DNA of 64,000 nucleotides, taken from Candidatus Cryptobacteroides onthequi. GTDB lineage: Bacteria > Bacteroidota > Bacteroidia > Bacteroidales > UBA932. Within the stretch, counting starts at the first letter, position 1. Each line of letters begins with the position of its first letter. The stretch lies in contig JAGHSA010000001.1 in assembly GCA_018066125.1 (NCBI GenBank), forward strand, positions 1 to 64,000. Reading direction: 5' to 3'. Of this stretch, positions 58,462 through 64,000 are shown in pieces. The notes under the pieces were generated by a model. It did not search any database. It was not told the origin of the DNA and saw only the letters and a program-made list of their open reading frames with translations. The position numbers were made by a program, and so were the translations under genes.

Positions 58462-59904
58462 ATGAGTAGATTCTTAGACTTTTTCAAGACAAGTGCACCG
58501 TCTGCTGAGAAGACGGCTCCGGAAAAGATTGAGAAGCAGTACAAGAGACAGCGCTTCCAGGCTTTCTTTGCCGGAACAATAGGCTATAGCCTCTATTATG
58601 TATGCCGTACATCCCTCAATGTGGTCAAAGGCGGCATCCTGGAGGACGGTATTCTCACAGCCTCACAGCTCGGTACCATCGGATCCTGCCTCTTCTTCGC
58701 ATATGCGGTGGGCAAGTTCGTGAACGGTTTCCTCTGTGACTACAGCAACATCAAGAAGTTCATGGCCACAGGTCTGATCATCTCTGCCCTTGCAAACTTC
58801 ATGATGGGCGCGCTTGGCCTCTTTGCAGGCGGTGCGGGCACCGCAGCTGCTGCAGGCTCTGCGGCCCTGTTCATATCCTTTGCCATCATCTGGGGCCTTA
58901 ATGGTTGGTCCCAGTCCATGGGTGCTCCTTCTGCCATTGTGGGCCTGTCGAGGTGGTATCCGCTGAAGGTCAGGGGTACATATTACGGTTTCTTCTCTGC
59001 CAGCCACAATTTCGGTGAATGGCTTTCATATCTCTTCGTAGGACTTCTCGTGTCTATGGCAGGCTGGAAGTGGGGCTTCTTCGGTGCATCGCTCGCAGGT
59101 GTCCTCGGTATCATTCTCATTCTCTTCTGGCTCCATGACAATCCGGAGAGCAAGGGACTTCCACCAGTGGAGGTACTTTCCGGTGAGAAGACTCAGGAGC
59201 AGTATGAGGCTGACAAGCTCGCCGCCGTTCCATCGGATCAGGAGAAGGCTGCTGCCAAGAATGAGACTTCCCGTATCCAGAGGGCTGTCCTCCGCAATCC
59301 TGGCGTGTGGATTCTTGCCCTGGCGAGCGCATTCATGTATATGAGCCGTTATGCCATCAACAGCTGGGGTATCCTCTTCCTCGAGAAGATAAAGGGTTTC
59401 TCTACAGTCGAGGCTTCTACCATCATTTCGGTAAATGCCATCTGCGGTGTCGTAGGTACTGTCTTCTCAGGATGGTTCTCTGACGTGGTCTTCCATGGTG
59501 ACAGGAAATATCCTGCTTTCGTGGCAGGTGTGCTCGAGGCCATCTCTCTGGCACTGTTCCTCTTCGGAGGCAACAGCTGGTTCATCAACATCACCGCAAT
59601 GATCCTCTTCGGTATCGCCATCGGTGTGCTGATCTCCTTCATCGGAGGTCTCATGGCTATCGATATCGTTCCTCGCAAGGCCACAGGAGCGGCGCTCGGT
59701 ATTGTCGGCATGGCATCTTATGCTGCAGCTGGTATCCAGGATATCATCAGCGGTCTCCTCATTGACAACATGGCAGCCAAGGACGCAGCCGGCAACATTG
59801 TCAGCTATGACTTTACCTATGCGTCATGGTTCTGGCTTCTCGCCGCTGTGATATCGTTCATGCTTCCGGTTCTCAACTGGCGCCGCAAGCAGGCAGACAT
59901 CTAG
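58462..59904 (+). CDS. Organophosphate:phosphate antiporter (MFS, GlpT/UhpT-like)
   Basis: The 480-residue inner-membrane transporter has about twelve helices and the OPA-family segments GYSLYYVCRTSLNVV, GLNGWSQSMGAPSA and SASHNFGEWLSYL. Members exchange phosphate for glycerol-3-phosphate, hexose-6-phosphate or related compounds. It starts 3 bases after the LacZ gene; a perfect -7 box TAACTTTG at 58428-58435, inside the end of that gene, could give it a separate promoter. A hydrophilic insert of about 50 residues lies between helices 6 and 7. The substrate may be a sugar phosphate such as ribose-5-phosphate, but that is inference. Confidence 0.87.
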   Translation: MSRFLDFFKTSAPSAEKTAPEKIEKQYKRQRFQAFFAGTIGYSLYYVCRTSLNVVKGGILEDGILTASQLGTIGSCLFFAYAVGKFVNGFLCDYSNIKKFMATGLIISALANFMMGALGLFAGGAGTAAAAGSAALFISFAIIWGLNGWSQSMGAPSAIVGLSRWYPLKVRGTYYGFFSASHNFGEWLSYLFVGLLVSMAGWKWGFFGASLAGVLGIILILFWLHDNPESKGLPPVEVLSGEKTQEQYEADKLAAVPSDQEKAAAKNETSRIQRAVLRNPGVWILALASAFMYMSRYAINSWGILFLEKIKGFSTVEASTIISVNAICGVVGTVFSGWFSDVVFHGDRKYPAFVAGVLEAISLALFLFGGNSWFINITAMILFGIAIGVLISFIGGLMAIDIVPRKATGAALGIVGMASYAAAGIQDIISGLLIDNMAAKDAAGNIVSYDFTYASWFWLLAAVISFMLPVLNWRRKQADI

Positions 59905-59927
59905 TCTTTCCCTGACGTACATCATAG

Positions 59928-59957
59928 GGCTGTCAGTTCTCCTGGCAGCCTTTTTTT
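59928..59957 (+). terminator. Terminator of the ribose operon
   Basis: GGCTGTCAG (59928-59936) pairs with CTGGCAGCC (59942-59950) with one G-T pair, a 5-base loop, and then seven T. Confidence 0.85.
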
Positions 59958-59990
59958 GTCTGTGCACCTCGCCGCCCCGGCCGCGTCTGC

Positions 59991-60026
59991 AGGAAAAGAA
60001 AAAGGCTGACCCGCGAAGGTCAGCCT
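59991..60026 (-). terminator. Terminator of fba
   Basis: A 9-base-pair stem, AGGCTGACC (60003-60011) with GGTCAGCCT (60018-60026), and a T-rich tract on the minus strand (59993-60003 region, AAAAGAAAAA on the plus strand) lie just beyond the fba stop. Confidence 0.8.
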
Positions 60027-60049
60027 CTATCTGAAAAGCCGGATAGAAA

Positions 60050-61045
60050 TTACTCAGCCTTGTTTGCAGAACCGAGAACGTCGATCTTGTGCATGTAGAG
60101 CTTCTTCATCTCGTCGCGAGCTGGTCCGAGGTACTTGCGTGGGTCGAACTCACCTGGCTTGTCGTTGAATACGCGGCGTACTGCTGCGGTCATTGCGAGA
60201 CGTGAGTCAGAGTCGATGTTGATCTTGCAGACAGCGCTCTTTGAAGCCTCTGTGAGCTGCTCCTCTGGAATACCTACTGCATCAGGAAGCTTTCCGCCGA
60301 GAGAGTTGATCTCGTCGACATACTCCTGAGGTACTGATGAAGATCCGTGGAGAACGATAGGGAATCCAGGGAGCTTCTCCTCGATTGCGTGAAGAACGTC
60401 GAATGCGAGTGGTGGAGGTACGAGCTTGCCGTCGGCATTGCGTGTGCACTGTGCCGGGGTGAACTTGTATGCACCGTGTGAAGTACCGATAGAGATAGCG
60501 AGTGAATCGCAGCCTGTACGGGTAGCGAACTCGATAACCTCTTCTGGCTTTGTATAGTGTGAAACCTCTGAAGCAACCTCATCCTCAACACCTGCGAGGA
60601 CACCGAGCTCAGCCTCAACAGTCACGTCGAACTGGTGAGCGTACTCAACAACCTGCTTTGTGAGAGCGATGTTCTCCTCGAAAGGAAGTGAAGAAGCGTC
60701 GATCATAACTGATGAGAAACCCATGTCAACGCAGCTCTTGCAGAGCTCGTATGAGTTTCCGTGATCGAGGTGAAGACAGATCTGTGGCTTCTCCCAGCCA
60801 AGCTCCTTTGCGTACTCTACAGCACCCTCTGCCATGTAGCGGAGAAGAGTCTGGTTTGCGTACTTGCGGGCACCGCTTGAAACCTGAAGGATAACTGGAG
60901 ACTTCTTCTCAGCTGCTGCCATGATGATAGCCTGGAGCTGCTCCATGTTGTTGAAGTTGAATGCAGGGATAGCATAACCGCCTGCTACAGCCTTTGCAAA
61001 CATCTCACGGGTGTTCACGAGACCGATTTCTTTGTAAGATACCAT
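60050..61045 (-). CDS. fba: Class II fructose-bisphosphate aldolase
   Basis: The 331-residue zinc aldolase starts at ATG 61045; the in-frame upstream ATG at 61090 lies in the promoter region. Motifs appear in order: AIPAFNFNNMEQLQA, LHLDHGNSYELC with zinc-binding His, the acidic VEAELGVLAGVEDE segment, SIGTSHGAYKF and LHGSSSVP. It splits fructose-1,6-bisphosphate into DHAP and glyceraldehyde-3-phosphate in glycolysis. A -7 box TAATTTTG (minus strand, 61095-61088) is about 43 bases upstream. Codon bias is strong, as expected for an abundant glycolytic enzyme. It is divergent from gmk. Confidence 0.95.
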   Translation of the reverse strand: MVSYKEIGLVNTREMFAKAVAGGYAIPAFNFNNMEQLQAIIMAAAEKKSPVILQVSSGARKYANQTLLRYMAEGAVEYAKELGWEKPQICLHLDHGNSYELCKSCVDMGFSSVMIDASSLPFEENIALTKQVVEYAHQFDVTVEAELGVLAGVEDEVASEVSHYTKPEEVIEFATRTGCDSLAISIGTSHGAYKFTPAQCTRNADGKLVPPPLAFDVLHAIEEKLPGFPIVLHGSSSVPQEYVDEINSLGGKLPDAVGIPEEQLTEASKSAVCKINIDSDSRLAMTAAVRRVFNDKPGEFDPRKYLGPARDEMKKLYMHKIDVLGSANKAE

Positions 61046-61120
61046 AATTATTGTTGGGTTTGAAAAATTCACTAACCAATAGTTCAGCAAAATTAATTAT
61101 TTTTGTGCAAATAACGAACA

Positions 61121-61690
61121 ATGAGTGGCAAAGTAATCATATTTTCAGCTCCGTCCGGATCAGGAAAGAGCACTGTGGTCAATCATCTCCTTGGCCTGCA
61201 TCCTGAGTTTGAGTTCTCAGTCTCAGCGACTTCAAGAGCACCTCGCGGTACAGAACAGGACGGCGTTGAATATCATTTCCTCACCCCGGAGCAGTTCCGC
61301 CAGAAAATCGCGGAAGATGCATTCGTGGAATTCGAGGAGGTATATCATGACAAATTCTACGGAACCCTCAAATCCGAGGTGGAGCGCATATGGTCCAAGG
61401 GCCACGTCATCATCTTCGATGTCGATGTGAAAGGCGGATACAATCTCAAGAAGTATTTTGGAGAGCAGGCCCTGTCGGTTCTCATCAAGGCGCCGAGCAT
61501 CGAGGTGCTCCGCGAGCGTCTGATCGCACGCAACACCGATACCCCGGAGGCCATCGAGGAGCGCGTCTCCAAGGCGGAGTCCGAGCTTGAATTTGCAGAA
61601 GGCAGGTTCGACTATACTCTTGTCAATGACGTCCTCGACGTCACCTTCGCCGAATCGGAGAAGATGGTCGACGCGTTTCTTGCTCAGTAG
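61121..61690 (+). CDS. gmk: Guanylate kinase
   Basis: The 189-residue kinase has the P-loop APSGSGKSTVV, then SATSRAPRGTEQDGVEYHFL for GMP binding, and FDVDVKGGYNLKK. It phosphorylates GMP to GDP with ATP in the cytoplasm. Length and motif order are normal. A -7 box TATTTTTG lies at 61098-61105, 15 bases before ATG, back to back with the fba promoter. nadD starts 3 bases after its stop, so the two genes are cotranscribed. Confidence 0.96.
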   Translation: MSGKVIIFSAPSGSGKSTVVNHLLGLHPEFEFSVSATSRAPRGTEQDGVEYHFLTPEQFRQKIAEDAFVEFEEVYHDKFYGTLKSEVERIWSKGHVIIFDVDVKGGYNLKKYFGEQALSVLIKAPSIEVLRERLIARNTDTPEAIEERVSKAESELEFAEGRFDYTLVNDVLDVTFAESEKMVDAFLAQ

Positions 61691-61693
61691 CAT

Positions 61694-62335
61694 ATGAGGA
61701 TTGCGGTGTACTCAGGGTCGTTCAACCCCCTGCACATCGGTCACCAGGCCATAATGGAATATCTCACCCGGCAGAAAGAGTTCGACTGGGTGTATCTGGT
61801 GGTGTCGCCGCAGAATCCATTCAAGGCAGCGGAGAACAACCTGACCGCCAGGGACAGGTATGACGCCGCGGTGGCGGCTGTAAAGCGCCATCCGGAACTG
61901 AATGTATGGGTGGATGACATCGAGCTCAGCATGGAGCCGCCGCACTACACGATACGGACCCTTGACGCCCTGAAGAAACGTGAGCCTCAGAACGATTTCA
62001 CGCTGGTCATCGGGGCGGACAATCTCGAGAGCATACACAAATGGCGCGATTTCCCGCGCCTGCTCAGTGAGTATGGAGTGGCTGTCTATCCGCGCAGAGG
62101 CACCGATCTTGACGTCCTCAGACGCCAGCTCTATGAAGAATGCCTCAAAAGTCCGGCTCCGTACGTTCTCGATCCATCGGGCACCTACCCCGAGGGGGGA
62201 ATGATCAATCTGGAGGACGATTTCGAGAGCCTGTATCACATCACAATCCTTGACCAGCCAATGGTGGACATATCTTCAACAGAAATCCGGGAGGCAATCT
62301 CACGTGGTGAAGATGTCTCCCGGTATCTGATGTAG
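61694..62335 (+). CDS. nadD: Nicotinate-nucleotide adenylyltransferase
   Basis: The 213-residue nucleotidyltransferase has the family start YSGSFNPLHIGHQAIMEYL, with the HIGH-type motif HIGH in this opening, and the closing signature VDISSTEIREAIS (ISSTxxR). It joins nicotinate mononucleotide to AMP, forming deamido-NAD. It follows gmk by 3 bases. The nicotinamide riboside-type transporter gene pnuC lies 0.7 kb downstream, beyond an oppositely oriented FKBP gene, so this end of the window is linked to NAD supply. Confidence 0.95.
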   Translation: MRIAVYSGSFNPLHIGHQAIMEYLTRQKEFDWVYLVVSPQNPFKAAENNLTARDRYDAAVAAVKRHPELNVWVDDIELSMEPPHYTIRTLDALKKREPQNDFTLVIGADNLESIHKWRDFPRLLSEYGVAVYPRRGTDLDVLRRQLYEECLKSPAPYVLDPSGTYPEGGMINLEDDFESLYHITILDQPMVDISSTEIREAISRGEDVSRYLM

Positions 62336-62348
62336 TCCGAAGTGTCTG

Positions 62349-62954
62349 TTAGAGGACTTCGATGAGCTCGACCTTGAAAATGAGGGCTGCGCATGGCGGT
62401 ATGGCTCCGTGTGCGCCTGCCTCGCCGTATGCGAGCTGGTAAGGGATGTAGAGCTCCCATGCCGAACCCTCAGCCATGAGCTGGAGAGCCTCGGTCCATC
62501 CTGCTATCACCTGTGTGACACCGAATACTGCAGGCTCATTGCGGTCGTATGAGCTGTCGAACTTCTGGCCGTTGATGAATGTACCCTCATAGTGGCACTT
62601 CACCCTGCTGTTCTTGGTAGCCTTCTTGCCTGTACCTTCCTTGAGGACCTTGTACTGGAGTCCGCTCTTGAGGGTCACGACGCCTTCCTTCTTGGCATTG
62701 GCAGCGAGGAAAGCCTCGCCTTCTTCCTTCATCTTGCCTGCGATCTCTGCAGCCTCTGCAGCCTTGGCCTTCTCAGCCTCCTCGAAGTACTTGTTGAGGA
62801 TCTCTCCGGCTTCCTCGAACGGTACAGCCGGCTCCTTGCCCTTGAATGCATCCTGGATTGCGGCAGTGAAATCATCCAATACGAGGTCTCTGACACCTGA
62901 CTGGATCATGTTGTGGGCGATGCTCATGCCCAATGCGTAGCTTGTCTTGTCCAT
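62349..62954 (-). CDS. FKBP-type peptidyl-prolyl isomerase, cytoplasmic (FklB/Mip-like)
   Basis: The 201-residue protein lacks a signal peptide. Residues 1-95 form a helical dimerisation-type domain (SYALGMSIAHNMIQSGV, then a coiled coil rich in Ala, Glu and Lys), and residues 100-201 an FKBP domain with YEGTFINGQKFDSSYDR (active-site FDSS kept), VIAGWTEALQLM and YGEAGAHGAIPPCAALIF. It catalyses cis-trans isomerisation at proline and acts as a chaperone. A -7 box TACCTTTG (minus strand, 62994-62987) lies 32 bases before ATG. It converges on nadD with a 13-base gap. Confidence 0.93.
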   Translation of the reverse strand: MDKTSYALGMSIAHNMIQSGVRDLVLDDFTAAIQDAFKGKEPAVPFEEAGEILNKYFEEAEKAKAAEAAEIAGKMKEEGEAFLAANAKKEGVVTLKSGLQYKVLKEGTGKKATKNSRVKCHYEGTFINGQKFDSSYDRNEPAVFGVTQVIAGWTEALQLMAEGSAWELYIPYQLAYGEAGAHGAIPPCAALIFKVELIEVL

Positions 62955-63040
62955 ATGATCTTTTTTGAGTTTGTCTTTTGCGTCCGCAAAGGTACAAAAA
63001 AGAAAGACTATATTTGCGTCCGGGAAACACGGCGGTAAAT

Positions 63041-63619
63041 ATGGAGGTATTCACACTGGTCACAGGCATCATCTATCTGCTGCTCGAGCTCAGGCAGAGC
63101 AATTGGATGTGGGTTGTCGGCATCATGACGGGTGCCGCGGCTTCATACGTGTTCTGGCAGCAGAGCCTCTATGCCTCGATGGGACTCAACATTTATTATG
63201 TGGCGATGTCGTTCTGGGGCCTTTATGCCTGGGCACGCGACCGGCGCATCCTGCGCGGACAGAAACCTGAGGCTGCGGATGCCGATATCCATCTGAACCG
63301 TCTCTCCCGGCAGACATGTGTGCTCAGCGCGATCATGCTTGCGGCTGGCACCGCGGCACTGGTGGCCCTGCTCAGATGGCTTGATGACCCGATGTCGGTA
63401 CTTGATGCCGGAGTTGCGGTGCTCAGTGCCATAGCGACATGGTGGCTCGGCCGCTCATTCAAGGAACAGTGGATACTCTGGGTGGTTGCCGACTCATTTT
63501 CCACAGCCCTATGCGCCGCTCAGGGCATGTGGTGGATGGTGGCCCTCTACGTTTTCTATGTCGTTTCCGCCATTTATGGCTATATTTGCTGGAACAAGAA
63601 AGGAGTTTACATATCATGA
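63041..63619 (+). CDS. pnuC: PnuC-family transporter (nicotinamide riboside or related vitamin)
   Basis: The 192-residue inner-membrane protein has about seven hydrophobic helices. The Trp-rich motifs LRQSNWMWVVGI, SFWGLYAWARD, FKEQWILWVVADSFSTALCA and IYGYICWNKK match the PnuC family, which imports nicotinamide riboside by facilitated diffusion; PnuT relatives take thiamine. The start is ATG 63041, 24 bases after a perfect -7 box TATATTTG (63009-63016); an in-frame ATG at 62978 is upstream of the box. It overlaps the next kinase gene by 4 bases (ATGA). No TPP riboswitch-like leader fits in the 86-base gap. Confidence 0.88.
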   Translation: MEVFTLVTGIIYLLLELRQSNWMWVVGIMTGAAASYVFWQQSLYASMGLNIYYVAMSFWGLYAWARDRRILRGQKPEAADADIHLNRLSRQTCVLSAIMLAAGTAALVALLRWLDDPMSVLDAGVAVLSAIATWWLGRSFKEQWILWVVADSFSTALCAAQGMWWMVALYVFYVVSAIYGYICWNKKGVYIS

Positions 63620-64000
63620 TCGTTATAGCTGAAGCCGGCGCCACCAAGACAGATTGGCGCGCCAAGAGCATGACCGGGGAAGTGACCTCGGCCCAGACAT
63701 CCGGAATCAATGCCGCAAACATGCCGCAGGAGGTCATCTCCGCCATTGTGGCTGAGGCGATGGCTGTTCTCAATCCGTCGGGGGAACCTCTGTCGGAGGT
63801 CCATTTCTACGGTGCAGGCGTCCTCTCCGACGAAATGGCGCGTTATTTCCCCGGAGCCGATGTCGAGTGCGCGTCAGACCTTCTTGCTGCGGCACGTGCC
63901 GTCTGCGGCCATGCTCCCGGAATCGCTGCTATCATGGGGACCGGATCCAACAGCTGTTTCTATGACGGCAGTCAGATAGTGAAGAACGTCCACAGCTCCG
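63616..64000 (+). CDS. BadF/BadG-type ATPase, sugar or metabolite kinase-like (partial, 5' part)
   Basis: About 128 N-terminal residues are visible before the window ends. The ASKHA-fold phosphate 1 loop is EAGATKTDWRAK, and the phosphate 2 loop is IMGTGSNSCFYDG near residue 110. These match the BadF/BadG/BcrA/BcrD family, which includes N-acetylglucosamine kinase-like proteins in Bacteroidota. The gene starts inside the pnuC stop codon (ATGA), so translation is coupled to the transporter. The natural hypothesis is phosphorylation of the substrate delivered by PnuC, but this is inference; cell-wall amino-sugar recycling is the alternative. Confidence 0.8.
   Translation, partial: MIVIAEAGATKTDWRAKSMTGEVTSAQTSGINAANMPQEVISAIVAEAMAVLNPSGEPLSEVHFYGAGVLSDEMARYFPGADVECASDLLAAARAVCGHAPGIAAIMGTGSNSCFYDGSQIVKNVHSS

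Noticed and set aside
62955..63040. Riboswitch upstream of pnuC
   Set aside because: The gap is only 86 bases and contains two promoter boxes; no TPP or NAD riboswitch core was recognised.

Overview
The window looks like a chromosomal segment of a Bacteroidota bacterium, most likely a carbohydrate-degrading gut or rumen member of the Bacteroidales. The evidence is the repeated promoter -7 box TAnnTTTG, several with a TTG or TTTG box 19-21 bases upstream; family signatures such as DUF3822, DUF4293, DUF4886, the SPOR lipoprotein and the GRP-type permease; and many exported glycoside hydrolases beside housekeeping genes. GC content seems mid-range to slightly high for the order (judged by eye). 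I cannot name a genus. Coding density is very high: only one gene-free stretch exceeds 300 bases (4913-5306). I saw no tRNA, rRNA, CRISPR array, insertion sequence or prophage.

Layout. 1-7988: carbohydrate region with an SGNH-type esterase cut by the window edge, a fusion of an SGNH-like DUF4886 domain to a CE15 glucuronoyl esterase, a divergent GH3 enzyme and a GH2 beta-mannosidase/glucosaminidase-like enzyme. 7998-16992: housekeeping (tcdA, a short ComEC, ackA, a serine hydrolase, two FKBP lipoproteins, a DHH phosphoesterase, a pilin-like membrane protein, DUF3822 and rsmD). 17032-21057: a GH2 and a GH127 gene separated by a strong hairpin, followed closely by mazG. 21924-25411: GNAT-like protein, prfA, fabF. 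25467-28903: membrane LytTR regulator followed by a GH116 lipoprotein. 28908-38751: DUF4293, nucleoside phosphorylase, TPR protein with gyrA, an M-domain-less ClpA/ClpC, phoH and capA. 38834-45335: a run of SPOR lipoprotein, a degenerate M28 peptidase fused to a TonB C-terminal domain, leuS and two tandem yitT genes, closed by a terminator. 45464-48772: membrane-anchored AraC regulator, exo-sialidase and a kelch mutarotase resembling sialate epimerase. 48781-52276: rluA, dnaK, HAD phosphatase. 52387-59904: ribose/nucleoside operon (rbsK, GRP permease, nucleoside hydrolase) extended by a LacZ-type GH2 and an organophosphate antiporter. 60050-64000: fba, gmk, nadD, FKBP isomerase, pnuC and a translationally coupled BadF-type kinase cut by the right edge.

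How it fits together. Seven exported glycosidases (GH3, three GH2, GH127, GH116, GH33) and the CE15/SGNH esterases would trim plant-cell-wall and host glycans. No SusC/SusD pair occurs here, so outer-membrane uptake must be encoded elsewhere. The operon at 52387-59904 is the most coherent metabolic unit: nucleosides are cut outside the cytoplasm, ribose is imported and then phosphorylated. The most unusual items are the pseudo-peptidase/TonB fusion, the dual esterase fusion, the ribose operon extension with an operator-like inverted repeat around its -33 box, the pilin-like protein ahead of rsmD, and genes whose -7 boxes lie only 3-6 bases before the start codon.
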